From Marinomonas sp. CT5 (GTDB lineage: Bacteria; Pseudomonadota; Gammaproteobacteria; Pseudomonadales; Marinomonadaceae): a stretch of DNA of 64,000 nt. Below the pieces are notes generated by a model. It saw nothing but the letters and a program-made list of their open reading frames with translations, searched no databases and was not told the origin of the DNA. This document shows positions 1-8,774 of this stretch, piece by piece; the stretch's first letter is position 1; each line of letters starts with the position of its first letter. The position numbers were made by a program, and so were the translations under genes. Location: assembly GCF_018336975.1 (NCBI RefSeq), contig NZ_CP025572.1, positions 3,705,112 to 3,769,111 on the forward strand, in the 5' to 3' direction.

Positions 1-2065
1 GGCCAACATAGTCCGTAGTAGAACGATTGATAGTGAGGTTGGAAATCACATGGCTTTGGCCATCGAAAGTGCCAGTGAATTGAGTAGAGTTATTGCCCAA
101 AGGCACGAAGCCTGCCCCGCTGTTCCAGCTTGCTGTGGCGCTGGCGTCGATATCTTTGCTGAGGGCGTAGGTGCCAGCCAAATTGGTGTTGATGTCTTGC
201 AGATTTTGCAGTGTGTTCACCAGCATATAAGCCGTGGCTGTGGTGCTGGAGCCCATGTTGCCGGAATAGTCCGTGGTTGAAGTATAGCTGGTTGGGTTGT
301 AATAAATGCTCACTCCGCCCGTTGCGGTGGCTTTGATGCCTGAACCAAAGGCCACTGTACCATTACCTGTGCCCGAATTATCCGAACGCAGCACGATTTT
401 AGCCCCCGCACCGCCAGAGAGATTGGCATTAAGCGTAATGTTGCGATACGCCGACAGCTCTAGGGTTGAACCACTGGTCCATGTTACGTCGTTTGCTACC
501 GTGATATCGCCAGCTTGTGTGCCCGCAGAACCGGCACCGCCAGTAGTGATAGTCACATTGGCTGCGCCCAAGGCGGTTTCCAGAGTGCCAACATTAATCA
601 CACTGTCATCACCGGTGGCGCTGGTGCCAGAGGAATTTGAAGCCGTATTGCTGGAAATGGTGATGTTATACGGGTCTAACAGCAAGGTACCAAAGCCGCC
701 GGGTCCGCTTAAATTGGTGAAGCCGTTGTAGGCAAGGGTTGCCTTGCCGGAGACTTCCGCATCGCCGCCCTTGCCAGTGTCTGCACCAAGTGCAGTGATT
801 AGGCCATCAAAGGTGGTCAAATCGTCCGACCAAACAATGACCTTGCCGCCATTGCCACTTTGGGTAGCATCGGCGCGGATCACACTGGTTGTATCGACGC
901 GGGTGGTATCTGCTCGTTGAGTATTGCCTGTGCCTTGGTAATCACCGCCAATCTTAATGTTACCGCCACCGGCGGCACCCGACGCATCGATAGTGGCGTC
1001 GTTTAGGGCGATATTTTTACCTGTCACCGTGATGTCGCCACCTTTGCCATTGGCAGACGTGGCTGTGACCGTGCCAGACAAAGTTACGTCGCCGCCTTGG
1101 CCACCACCGATAATGATTTTGCCATCCTGACCGGACACGCTGTTCGCTTCAACTACACCTGAAAGGTTGATGACATGGCGCGCGGCATCGCGAGCACTCG
1201 CCACCGAGATCAACACCGTACCGCCGTCAGCAGACAATATGCCTTGGTTGTCGATTAATGCGCTGTTGTCTTCGGCCTCTGCCTTGGTTGGTAAAGCGAC
1301 TTTCAAAAAACCATCACCCGAGAAGTTGAGCGTCACTTGCTCACCAGAACCAAGGCCTATTTTACCAAGCGGAACGGCAATCTGGCCGCTGTTCTGCACG
1401 GTTCCACCGATCAACGCCGCATAGCCACCGCGACCCACAGTAATAATACCTGCATTGTTGACACCCGCCGACGCACCATCACCTTTAAAAACAAAACTGT
1501 CGTTCAAAAAATCTTTATCGGAGATATTCAGGGTGGACCCCACAAAGCCACCACCCACTTTAACCGAACCCGCTGAGGTAATGGCGATGCCGTTGGGGTT
1601 GATCAGAAACACCTGACCATTCGCATTAATAGAGCCTGCGATGGTCGAGGTGGTTGAGCCAGTCACTCGGTTCAAAATCGCTGAAGCGCTACCCGGCTGG
1701 ACAAAATTGACGGCTGCCTCTTTACCGACCGAAAAACTGCCCCAGTTAACAATGGCTTTATCCGAACCTTGGGTAACTGTCATGGTATTGCCTGACGTAC
1801 CTATGGAGACTTGTCCTGCGGCAATGTTTCCACCAACGGGTAAGGCTGGCTGCTGGCCATAGGCCACTATCGATGTGACACTACCCAATATTAACGCCAT
1901 GGTTTGAGTGAGTAGACTCTTTTGGAAGGGCCCAACGGATCTTGAACAGGTATCAACAGAAGCGCTTTTACTACTGGAAGTGCGAGAGCAAGAGCGCACA
2001 TTCTCAGCCACCACCATAAACATAGAGCGACAATAGCTCCACACAACACGATAACGATGATTCAT
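1..2065 (-). CDS. Two-partner-secretion exoprotein (TpsA, filamentous haemagglutinin type), 5' part, cut by left edge
   Basis: An uninterrupted leftward frame of about 688 codons starts at ATG 2065 and runs off the left edge. The N-terminus (MNHRYRVVWSYCRSMF...) has the look of the extended signal peptide region of TpsA and autotransporter proteins, followed by a hydrophobic stretch and a cut near 'VAYGQQ'. The next ~250 residues form a TPS secretion domain: 'VNWGSFSVG', 'NRVTGSTTSTIAG', 'GQVFLINPNGI' and repeated 'N-x-G' turns, consistent with a right-handed beta-helix. Downstream it is Gly/Ala/Thr/Asn-rich, and the last visible part ('FTGTFDGQSHVISNL') resembles GLUG-type repeats. In this family the protein is exported through a TpsB/FhaC pore and acts as an adhesin or contact-dependent toxin carrier. 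No TpsB gene lies in the window and the C-terminal half is unseen, so its role cannot be fixed. The family call is firm. Confidence 0.9.
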   Translation of the reverse strand, partial: MNHRYRVVWSYCRSMFMVVAENVRSCSRTSSSKSASVDTCSRSVGPFQKSLLTQTMALILGSVTSIVAYGQQPALPVGGNIAAGQVSIGTSGNTMTVTQGSDKAIVNWGSFSVGKEAAVNFVQPGSASAILNRVTGSTTSTIAGSINANGQVFLINPNGIAITSAGSVKVGGGFVGSTLNISDKDFLNDSFVFKGDGASAGVNNAGIITVGRGGYAALIGGTVQNSGQIAVPLGKIGLGSGEQVTLNFSGDGFLKVALPTKAEAEDNSALIDNQGILSADGGTVLISVASARDAARHVINLSGVVEANSVSGQDGKIIIGGGQGGDVTLSGTVTATSANGKGGDITVTGKNIALNDATIDASGAAGGGNIKIGGDYQGTGNTQRADTTRVDTTSVIRADATQSGNGGKVIVWSDDLTTFDGLITALGADTGKGGDAEVSGKATLAYNGFTNLSGPGGFGTLLLDPYNITISSNTASNSSGTSATGDDSVINVGTLETALGAANVTITTGGAGSAGTQAGDITVANDVTWTSGSTLELSAYRNITLNANLSGGAGAKIVLRSDNSGTGNGTVAFGSGIKATATGGVSIYYNPTSYTSTTDYSGNMGSSTTATAYMLVNTLQNLQDINTNLAGTYALSKDIDASATASWNSGAGFVPLGNNSTQFTGTFDGQSHVISNLTINRSTTDYVG

Positions 2066-2299
2066 AGTAATTACCTACTTACCAAAGACAAATTATTCTA
2101 ATTCTAAGGAAAGAAAGGTAACAAAATGGTCACAGAATGGTTTGAAATGGCTATTTTTTGAATTTTTTTTCGGTGATATTAGCCATTCACCGTCAACCAA
2201 CTGACTTGATAGTTAATATCCCATATAGACTCTTAGCTAATGAATTAAAAAATTTATCTTGATCGCTCCTAATGACATAACCACGAAGTGAAGATTCAC

Positions 2300-2773
2300 T
2301 TACTTCTCGTATTGAATATCTAAAACATACCAAGACTTTTCGCCAGCGGGAGCTCGAACAACAACGTCATCATCCACTTGCTTTCCTAGACAAGCCTTAG
2401 CCATCGGAGAATCTATCGAGATGTAGTCGTCACGTCCGTAGATTTCTTCACCTCCAACAATCCTAAAACGCAGTGTATTTTCATCATCATCCTCTAGCGT
2501 AACCCATGCCCCAAAAAAAATTTTCCCATCTTGCTGAGGGTGATAATCGACTATTTGAATATCTTCGAGAACTTTTCGAAGAAAGCGAACTCTTCGATCT
2601 ATTTCTCGCAAGCGACGTTTATTATATTGGTAATCTGCATTTTCAGATCTGTCACCAAGTCCTGCGGCCCACGTCACAATTTCAGTTATTTTTGGCCGCT
2701 CCTTTCGCCATAAAAAATCCACTTCCTCTTTGAGTTTTTGATGTCCTTCACGGGTGATGAGCTTTGCTCGCAT
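2300..2773 (-). CDS. greB: Transcription elongation factor GreB
   Basis: A 157-residue protein of normal GreB length. An N-terminal coiled-coil hairpin (about residues 1-75) carries the acidic tip 'GDRSENADYQYNKRRLREID', in which the D and E stimulate transcript cleavage by backtracked RNA polymerase. The C-terminal FKBP-like domain (about 80-157) has 'GAWVTLED' and 'SIDSPMAKACLGKQVDDDV'. It binds the polymerase secondary channel. A TTG at 2785 would add four residues, but ATG 2773 is preferred because GGAAG lies seven bases upstream. It stands alone, leftward, between mscS and the TpsA gene. GreB and not GreA is inferred from the YNKRRLREIDRR sequence and the basic C-terminal surface. Confidence 0.95.
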   Translation of the reverse strand: MRAKLITREGHQKLKEEVDFLWRKERPKITEIVTWAAGLGDRSENADYQYNKRRLREIDRRVRFLRKVLEDIQIVDYHPQQDGKIFFGAWVTLEDDDENTLRFRIVGGEEIYGRDDYISIDSPMAKACLGKQVDDDVVVRAPAGEKSWYVLDIQYEK

Positions 2774-2836
2774 AATGACTTCCAATATTGCTACTTAGAT
2801 AAAATTAAAACATTCAAAGCGTATTTAAATGAAACA

Positions 2837-2870
2837 CAAAAAATGCCGCCAGCGGTTGCTTGGCGGCATT
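2837..2870 (-). terminator. Rho-independent terminator of the mscS operon
   Basis: Ten-base-pair stem AATGCCGCCA / TGGCGGCATT with a nine-base loop. On the minus strand it is followed directly by a run of six T. It sits 40 bases past the mscS stop codon and ahead of greB, so it ends the leftward operon and separates it from greB. Confidence 0.88.
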
Positions 2871-2909
2871 ACACATTCTACAAATATAAAATACTAAAGC
2901 TATGGCAGC

Positions 2910-3740
2910 TTACGACTCTTGCTTATGCACATGCACATCCATTTGTGGATATGGAATACCAACTCCACGCTCATCAAAGGTGTATTTTATTTTCTCCAAA
3001 AGATCCGCTCTTACTGCCCAGTAATCACCCGACGCCACCCAAGGGCGCAAGAAGAAATTAACAGAACTATCGGCCAACTCAGAAACCGCAATCAAACAAG
3101 CTGGATCCTTCAAAATGCGCTCATCAGCATTTACAATCTCTTCCATAATTTGCTTCGCCAAGCGAATATCAGCATCATAACTTATACCAATAACAAGGTC
3201 TAAGCGGCGAGTCGCCTCGCGAGAGAAATTAACAATAGAGCCATTCATCACTGAAGAGTTTGGTACTATGATGACACGATTGTCTGGCGTTCTAAGATAG
3301 GTATGAAATAGTTCTATTCGATTTACCGTCCCCATTTGACCACCTGCATCAATAAAGTCTCCAGAACGAAACGGGCGTAAAAGAATTATAAGTACTCCTG
3401 ATGCAAAATTAGATAATGACCCTTGTAAAGCAAGACCCACAGCTAAACCAGCCGCACCAAGAATGGCAATAAACGATGTTGTTTCAACACCAATTTGCCC
3501 TAATGCCATTAGTGCTACACCCGCGAACATTAAGGCATACAAAATGCTCGAAGCAAAGCCAGCAACCGCTTGATCAACAGATGCTTTTAGCAATCGGTTT
3601 TCACACCAGTGAGATACTTTGGAAGCAATAAATTTGCCCATAAAGAAAATAACAAGACCAACCACCAAGTTGATAGCCATATCAACCAACCAAGGCAGCA
3701 TCTCTGTCCCTTGATTTAATAAAGCTTCTACCTCATTCAT
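2910..3740 (-). CDS. mscS: Small-conductance mechanosensitive channel MscS
   Basis: 276 residues, close to E. coli MscS (286). Three membrane segments are visible: about 15-37, 60-85, and the pore-lining TM3 (about 88-125) with the Gly/Ala-packed 'AAGLAVGLALQGSLSNFASG' followed by 'VLIILLRPFRSGDFID'. The cytoplasmic beta and alpha/beta domains follow ('IELFHTYLRTPDNR', 'PNSSVMNGSIVNFS') and end in 'VGIPYPQMDVHVH'. In this family the inner-membrane heptamer opens under membrane tension and releases osmolytes after hypo-osmotic shock, which suits a marine cell. It is last in a leftward string of five closely spaced genes (38 bases after the 123-residue gene), with a terminator behind it. Confidence 0.95.
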   Translation of the reverse strand: MNEVEALLNQGTEMLPWLVDMAINLVVGLVIFFMGKFIASKVSHWCENRLLKASVDQAVAGFASSILYALMFAGVALMALGQIGVETTSFIAILGAAGLAVGLALQGSLSNFASGVLIILLRPFRSGDFIDAGGQMGTVNRIELFHTYLRTPDNRVIIVPNSSVMNGSIVNFSREATRRLDLVIGISYDADIRLAKQIMEEIVNADERILKDPACLIAVSELADSSVNFFLRPWVASGDYWAVRADLLEKIKYTFDERGVGIPYPQMDVHVHKQES

Positions 3741-3778
3741 AATACTTAAACCCTATGCTGTAAAATTAAAGAATTGAA

Positions 3779-4150
3779 TCAAACTAAGTAATTCGTTTTA
3801 TGCTGCCACTCATCTAGTAGCAATTCCAGTTGAGAGATTCCTTTTTTATTAAAAGACATACAAGCTTGACCATTAATGGTTTGCGTACCTTTCACTCCAT
3901 CCTCATCAATTTCTAAACACTGCTCTCTAAGTTCATCCAACGCTTCGTCATCTCTCATCGTCATTCCTAAAAAAGCATGCCATTCATATTCAGGTAACAC
4001 ACCTTGAATCGCCTTTTGGAGCAAGGTGACACATTGGTCTTGCGTTAACCTATAGTAGGGTACTTTGGATTGATGACGAATATAAAACCACACTAAGAAC
4101 ACCAGCAATAAAAACAAAAAACTGGTAGAAACCAATAATTGTAGCCACAT
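3779..4150 (-). CDS. Single-pass membrane protein of unknown function (123 aa)
   Basis: The protein starts with a hydrophobic helix (about residues 3-25) and a basic flank 'YIRHQSK', so an N-out/C-in inner-membrane anchor is likely. A soluble domain of about 95 residues follows ('YRLTQDQCVTLLQKAIQG', acidic 'RDDEALDELREQCLEIDEDG', C-terminal 'LELLLDEWQHKTN'). No catalytic motif is recognised. Its start codon overlaps the stop of the preceding gene in a TAATG arrangement, so the two are translationally coupled and probably act together. The family was not recognised and no function is claimed. Confidence 0.75.
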   Translation of the reverse strand: MWLQLLVSTSFLFLLLVFLVWFYIRHQSKVPYYRLTQDQCVTLLQKAIQGVLPEYEWHAFLGMTMRDDEALDELREQCLEIDEDGVKGTQTINGQACMSFNKKGISQLELLLDEWQHKTNYLV

Positions 4151-4608
4151 TATTTGAAATCGTACTCTAGCAAGGCCAATCTAGCCTTTTGTAATTGATC
4201 GGCATGTTCAGACTCATAGCTTTCCATTTCGGAACGAAACTTCATTCGAGCAGGCTTTGGCAATTCGCTCCATTGACTATGGGTAGGAATATGTTGGGTT
4301 TTCTCATTAATGATATAGAAAGCTGAAATATCTTCATGCTCGGAAAAGTCTTCACTCAGTTGGTCAAGCAAATGCTTAATCCGAATACTGGCCTCTATCC
4401 AATTCAATTCTTCCGTTCCGGCGGCTTTTAACAAAACCCGAATACTGTCAATTCTCTTTTGACGCTCTTCATTAAAACGCTCTTCACCAGCACGAATTTT
4501 TTCTTCTCGTGCTTTGTTTAACTTTAGTTGATGACGAATAAACCAAAGAGAAACGACAATCACACCAAGACAACAAAGCAAAACAATCATAAACGCTGTA
4601 AAAGACAT
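4150..4608 (-). CDS. DUF2489-like membrane-anchored protein
   Basis: 152 residues. An N-terminal membrane helix (about 4-26, 'FMIVLLCCLGVIVVSLWFI') is followed by a charged probable coiled coil ('KLNKAREEKIRAGEERFNEE') and a helical domain with 'ELNWIEASIRIKHLLDQL', the pattern associated with the DUF2489 family in gammaproteobacteria. No enzyme signature is visible. It lies 31 bases after the phosphatase gene and overlaps the next gene by one base. The function of the family is unknown to me. The DUF assignment comes from pattern memory and needs a profile search. Confidence 0.65.
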   Translation of the reverse strand: MSFTAFMIVLLCCLGVIVVSLWFIRHQLKLNKAREEKIRAGEERFNEERQKRIDSIRVLLKAAGTEELNWIEASIRIKHLLDQLSEDFSEHEDISAFYIINEKTQHIPTHSQWSELPKPARMKFRSEMESYESEHADQLQKARLALLEYDFK

Positions 4609-4639
4609 AAAAAATCCAATTTAACAAAATACAAACAGG

Positions 4640-5452
4640 CTATAAACCAAGGTCAACAAGCACCAACAAATCGTTATATAACTCGGGCGAAGACACCAAA
4701 AGCCCCTCTCCATTAACGACATCAGGCCATGTAGCAGTATGGGATAAATAATATCCCACTTTGGCTCCCGCCTCTTCAGCGATTAACGTTCCCGCCGCCA
4801 TATCCCAAGGCTTAACACTTTCAAAATACGCGTCTAATCGACCAGCAGCGACCCAACATAAATCCAACGCCGCCGAACCATTACGACGTACATCCTGACA
4901 GTGATGTAAAATACGCGAGACTCTTTCAATAATAGGAGTCAGTGCTGTTTTTTGATAAGGAAACCCTGTCGCCACAAGAGCATTCCTTAACTCTTTCGCT
5001 CCTGAAACGGCCAAAGGTTTATCGTTACAGAAAGCCCCTGATCCTTTTAGAGCCCAAAAGCACTCTTTTAAAAACGGCGCATTCACCACGCCTAAAATGC
5101 GCTGTTCGCCAATATAAAGTCCAATAGATACTGCGACATGATGATGACCATGGGCAAAATTTACCGTCCCATCAATGGGATCAATCACCCAGACAGGAAT
5201 GTCTTCGCCAATATTACCTAGATCCATACTAGGCGAAGATTCTTCTGACAAAATACGGTGAGATGGGTAACTTTCAAGGATGCAACTACAAATATACTGA
5301 TCAACCGCAATATCCGTCGAGGTAACCAATTCATGATGCATTTTATAGTCGCGAACGAAATTTGAACTCTCTCGCGCCTCGACGATCATCTCGCCAGCTT
5401 TCACCGCTAAAGTTTTCGCAAACTCCAGCCATTCTTCATAGTTTTCAGACAC
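4640..5452 (-). CDS. Inositol monophosphatase family phosphatase (SuhB/CysQ fold)
   Basis: 270 residues, the usual size for the IMPase family. Metal-binding signatures are present in order: 'ILSEES' (the Glu of motif one, about residue 70), 'WVIDPIDGTVNFAHG' (about 92-106) and the C-terminal 'VKPWDMAAGTLIAEEAGAKVG' (about 215-235). Members hydrolyse phosphomonoesters such as inositol-1-phosphate, fructose-1,6-bisphosphate or 3'-phosphoadenosine-5'-phosphate using Mg2+. Which substrate applies here cannot be read from the sequence. It is the second gene of a leftward run, 38 bases after the esterase. SuhB itself is usually encoded elsewhere, so this may be a paralogue, and no symbol is given. 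Confidence 0.88.
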   Translation of the reverse strand: MSENYEEWLEFAKTLAVKAGEMIVEARESSNFVRDYKMHHELVTSTDIAVDQYICSCILESYPSHRILSEESSPSMDLGNIGEDIPVWVIDPIDGTVNFAHGHHHVAVSIGLYIGEQRILGVVNAPFLKECFWALKGSGAFCNDKPLAVSGAKELRNALVATGFPYQKTALTPIIERVSRILHHCQDVRRNGSAALDLCWVAAGRLDAYFESVKPWDMAAGTLIAEEAGAKVGYYLSHTATWPDVVNGEGLLVSSPELYNDLLVLVDLGL

Positions 5453-5490
5453 AAATATTCCTTAACAAATGAGAGAAAATAGCTAGACTG

Positions 5491-6159
5491 TTACGCCAAA
5501 CGTTCATTCAACCAATGAGAAATATCCTGCACTTGTTCAGGACAAACGGAATGCGGCATGTCATAGGATTGATACGAAACAGAATACCCTTTAGATACCA
5601 AAAGATCTCTTGCTTGAACGCCTAACACTGGCGCCACGACAGGATCTTGCGAGCCATGATGAATTAAAATTGGCGTTTGACCATTAGGGCAATCGCTCGC
5701 CTCAGGAAGGTTATCACTATTAACCAAGTAAGTGGATAGTTCAAGAATGCCCGCCAAAACATGCTTCGTGCGTAATGCTGTTTGATAAGCGATGACACCA
5801 CCTTGGGAAAATCCAGCCAGTATAATTCGGTTCGGAGCAATTCCTTTATCGATTTGGTCTTGAATCAATTGCTCCACTTGCAAACAAGATTCTTCGATAT
5901 TTTCCATATCGACTTTTCTTTCTAGTGTCATTTCATAAATGTCATACCAAGCACGCATTTCCATGCCGCCATTAACGGTAACAGGACGACGTGGTGCATG
6001 AGGAAACACAAAACGCACCTTTAAGGTCGGTAATAAAGACAAAGCAGGCACCAAAGACTCAAAATCATGACCATCTGACCCTAGGCCATGCAACCAAATA
6101 ATGGCAGAGTCCGGCTGCTCGTTTGTCTCTACCAAAACGGATGGCAATAACTCAGTCAT
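5491..6159 (-). CDS. Carboxylesterase / phospholipase (alpha/beta hydrolase, EstB-APT1 type)
   Basis: 222 residues, matching the compact bacterial carboxylesterase / acyl-protein-thioesterase family. It has the oxyanion-side 'IIWLHGLGSDGHDF' near the N-terminus, 'FPHAPRRPVTVNGGMEMRAWYD', the nucleophile elbow 'GFSQGG' (about residue 115), the acid in 'HGSQDPVV' and the catalytic His in 'DMPHSVCPEQV'. All three triad residues are therefore present. The family hydrolyses short-chain esters and some lysophospholipids in the cytoplasm; there is no signal peptide. It probably begins the operon that runs through the phosphatase and small membrane proteins to mscS. Confidence 0.9.
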   Translation of the reverse strand: MTELLPSVLVETNEQPDSAIIWLHGLGSDGHDFESLVPALSLLPTLKVRFVFPHAPRRPVTVNGGMEMRAWYDIYEMTLERKVDMENIEESCLQVEQLIQDQIDKGIAPNRIILAGFSQGGVIAYQTALRTKHVLAGILELSTYLVNSDNLPEASDCPNGQTPILIHHGSQDPVVAPVLGVQARDLLVSKGYSVSYQSYDMPHSVCPEQVQDISHWLNERLA

Positions 6160-6270
6160 ATTTCAACACTCCAAAAAAATAGGCTAGCGTACTATACCCT
6201 AGCCTATCATATTGATTTTTTTCACTCGACATTTAGAACATGCTACTGCCTGTAAAACTTACTCATACTA

Positions 6271-7251
6271 TCAGTGCTCAATAGGAAAACGCATGTCCAC
6301 AACGTCTTGTTTTTCATTCAATTTAAACAGCACATCGGCTTTACTTGGCATCACCGCCAACATATGGCGAGTTAATCGCTCATAATACTGCATAAAACGC
6401 TTCAACTCTTTTGAAGACATCACTTTCAAATCAATGGTATCAAGTAAAATGCCATGAATATCATGTAGGTGACTTTCCAACACCCGCTCCTGCTTATTGC
6501 GCCATTCATAAACGACATCGTAACTTGGTGCCTGCATCCAGGCCATCAAATCAATTTGTGAAAACAGTGACTTATAAACTCCCTGCAAAAGCTCATTGAC
6601 AGTGTTGCGCCAAACACCATCCGCATCCATTTCAGCCTCTAGATTGTTTAGCGGTTTATCCATTCCCTCCGTCATCGGTGGTGCCCCAACGCACCAACCC
6701 TCAAATAAAACCACATCCACTGGGCCCTGAATTTCTTGCCATAATTGAACTGACTTTCGATCATCAATGGATTTATCAAAGCGAGGAAATTTCATCACCT
6801 CCCCCTCTTTAAGATCTTTCAAGCGTTCAAAAAGAGAAAGAGCAAAACTGACATCATGCGTACCTGGCACCCCTCGAACAGAAAACATGGGCGTGGTTTC
6901 ATCTGCAAATTTCAAGCGATCATGCCGAGTGCTGTACATATCATCCAGACTAATGACCACACTATTAAGATCAAAGCCCTTATTTAATATACGGCTTATC
7001 ACACTGCAGAATGTCGTTTTTCCACACCCTTGCGCCCCACCAACACCTACGATTAAAGGCCCCTTACCTAAATGAACCTTTTGACTTAGCCAATTTGAAA
7101 AAGGTAGATACAATTCATCCATTTGATCAACCAAAGAAGCATCGGCATACAAACAGCTCAGTGTTTGCTCCACATCAAACCGCAACCTATGCGACAGGGA
7201 ACTGGGCATACTTAGGTTTGTAAAATCAAACTTACTCTGTTGTTTCAACAT
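6271..7251 (-). CDS. P-loop kinase of the D-glycerate 3-kinase / uridine-kinase-like family
   Basis: 326 residues. The Walker A loop is 'GVGGAQGCGKTTFC' (about 65-78). A following 'VVISLDDMYSTRHDR' and 'RGVPGTHDVSFALSLFERL' match the GLYK-type kinases that phosphorylate glycerate or similar small acids with ATP. 'VVLFEGWCVGA' is the Walker-B-like strand, and the C-terminal 'FMQYYERLTRHMLAVMP' is characteristic of the family. An upstream in-frame ATG at 7293 exists, but ATG 7251 is chosen because GGAGGT lies seven bases before it. The gene is single, leftward, between dinB and the esterase. The substrate is inferred from the family only. Confidence 0.82.
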   Translation of the reverse strand: MLKQQSKFDFTNLSMPSSLSHRLRFDVEQTLSCLYADASLVDQMDELYLPFSNWLSQKVHLGKGPLIVGVGGAQGCGKTTFCSVISRILNKGFDLNSVVISLDDMYSTRHDRLKFADETTPMFSVRGVPGTHDVSFALSLFERLKDLKEGEVMKFPRFDKSIDDRKSVQLWQEIQGPVDVVLFEGWCVGAPPMTEGMDKPLNNLEAEMDADGVWRNTVNELLQGVYKSLFSQIDLMAWMQAPSYDVVYEWRNKQERVLESHLHDIHGILLDTIDLKVMSSKELKRFMQYYERLTRHMLAVMPSKADVLFKLNEKQDVVDMRFPIEH

Positions 7252-7317
7252 AATGAGCACCTCCGAATTATCCACCTTAAGTATAGTATGCAACTCAAAA
7301 ATTGATCAATTTTTACA

Positions 7318-8382
7318 CTACACATCAAAAGGCAGGTTTAACTGGTGAGGTTCAGGAGGAGATAAACGATAGCCGACACCGATCAAACGAACAGGACGAG
7401 CATACCGTGAGTATGCTTGCTTTAATAATTGTGAAAACACATCATCCGATAGCTTTGCTTTTATCGATTGCTCTATCGTCGTTTGGGTAAAGTCGTCAAA
7501 CTTCACCTTAAGATAGTATTTAATTAGCTGTGACTCGTAGTTTTTTCCCGCCATACGCTTTTTCAAATCGGCTAGCAAAATAGGCAAGACTGCTTGGCAA
7601 GCATTCAAATCAGGCAAATCTTTAGAGAAAGTATGTTCCACAGACACACTTTTTCTCTCCCTAGATACCTTCACTGGTCTGTCATCAATACCAAGGGCGA
7701 ATTGAGATAACCGGAAAGCCATACTACCAAAGCTTTTTTGTAATATGGAAAAATCCAAGTTTTGTAAATCTGCGCATTTAAAAACCCCCAATGCCGCCAA
7801 CTTTTCTTGGGCAACACGGCCAATTCCAGAAATAAACTTCACAGGAACATTAGACACAAACTCAAACTGCTTATCTGGTGTCACCACAGTTAACCCATCA
7901 GGCTTGTCCCAATCACTTGCCACTTTAGCAATAAACTTATTCGTCGCCACACCCGCTGACACGGTAATTCCCACTTCAGCCAATATGCGGGAGCGAATTT
8001 CTTCCGCTATTCGGGTAGCACTTCCTTGAAAGACTTTCGTGTTCGTTACATCCAAATAGGCTTCGTCCAACGACAAAGGCTCAATAATGTCAGTAAATTC
8101 ACGAAAAATAGCGTGCATCTGCTCAGAGGCAACTCGATATTTATTCATGTTTCCTGGTATAACCAGTAAAGCTGGGCATAGACGCTTGGCTACAGATGTT
8201 GGCATCGCAGAACGAACCCCAAAAACACGAGCTGCGTAATTGGCCGTAGATAAGACACCTCGACCACCTTCAGGGCCGCCAATAGCAATAGGAATATCCC
8301 TAAGATCGGGATCATCGCGCATTTCTATTGCGGCATAAAAGCAATCCGCATCGATATGAATAATCTTTCGATTTTGTGACAT
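7318..8382 (-). CDS. dinB: DNA polymerase IV (Y-family, error-prone)
   Basis: 354 residues, the normal DinB size once the start is placed at ATG 8382 (an upstream in-frame start at 8451 would add an untypical hydrophobic leader). The palm begins 'KIIHIDADCFYAAIEMRDD', with the first catalytic Asp. The second site is 'EPLSLDEAYLDVT'. 'GVATNKFIAKVASDWDKPDGL' and the helix-hairpin-helix 'ISGIGRVAQEKLAALGV' follow, then the little-finger domain ending near 'RLIGVGYRLSPPEPHQLNLPFDV', which includes a clamp-binding-like 'QLNLPF'. It performs translesion synthesis. A perfect LexA box just upstream indicates SOS induction. Confidence 0.96.
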   Translation of the reverse strand: MSQNRKIIHIDADCFYAAIEMRDDPDLRDIPIAIGGPEGGRGVLSTANYAARVFGVRSAMPTSVAKRLCPALLVIPGNMNKYRVASEQMHAIFREFTDIIEPLSLDEAYLDVTNTKVFQGSATRIAEEIRSRILAEVGITVSAGVATNKFIAKVASDWDKPDGLTVVTPDKQFEFVSNVPVKFISGIGRVAQEKLAALGVFKCADLQNLDFSILQKSFGSMAFRLSQFALGIDDRPVKVSRERKSVSVEHTFSKDLPDLNACQAVLPILLADLKKRMAGKNYESQLIKYYLKVKFDDFTQTTIEQSIKAKLSDDVFSQLLKQAYSRYARPVRLIGVGYRLSPPEPHQLNLPFDV

Positions 8383-8396
8383 GACACTCGGATGAA

Positions 8397-8412
8397 CTGT
8401 ATAAAAACACAG
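8397..8412. promoter_or_regulatory. LexA-binding SOS box of dinB
   Basis: The 16 bases have the exact gammaproteobacterial SOS-box form CTGT-N8-ACAG with an AT-rich centre. They end 15 bases upstream of the dinB start codon at 8382. Position and symmetry support LexA repression of dinB. Confidence 0.9.
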
Positions 8413-8774
8413 TATACACAATCCAAATACTACCTTCACCACCCCAATCAAAATATGGCTTTTCCTGCAGACAAAAAAAGCTTTACTGAAAAATATCTAA
8501 AAAAAATCTAGAATAGCGTCTGAATCGGTCAATTTTCTAACTAAGACAAAGAAAATGTGCATTTTTAGGTGAGCAAACATGGACGTTAGAGCGTAAAATA
8601 GTTTACATTTTGTGCATGAGATTAGTCATGTTGAAAAATAAAGATTTTTTTATACATCACTCATAATGAACGCCGATAGCATTGACTGACTCACTAAATA
8701 GAACGATTTTAAAAGTCGCTCTATTTCTAAAGGCAGGATAGAAAGGCAAAGACTTCTATAGAAAGGGCAATACT
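8413..8774 (+). other. Intergenic region between divergent dinB and flgP, with a 5'-UTR hairpin
   Basis: 362 bases without a gene. Visible structure: an imperfect hairpin at 8696-8726 (AAATAGA-A-CGA pairing with TCG-C-TCTATTT) in the probable flgP leader, several long A/T runs, and GCCGATAG at 8672, which resembles a flagellar sigma-28 minus-10 but lacks a correctly spaced minus-35. A purine-rich ribosome binding region (GAAAGGG) lies just before the flgP start. Confidence 0.5.

Noticed and set aside
306..1862. Several rightward frames opposite the exoprotein gene
   Set aside because: They are shadows of a continuous leftward frame with clear TPS-domain features.
2738..3061. 107-codon rightward frame across the mscS terminator
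   Set aside because: It spans greB's start region, a terminator and the antisense of mscS; it is not a plausible gene.
8639..8679. Sigma-28 flagellar promoter (TAAAGATT ... GCCGATAG) upstream of flgP
   Set aside because: The two boxes are 25 bases apart instead of about 11, and no minus-35 match lies at the correct distance.
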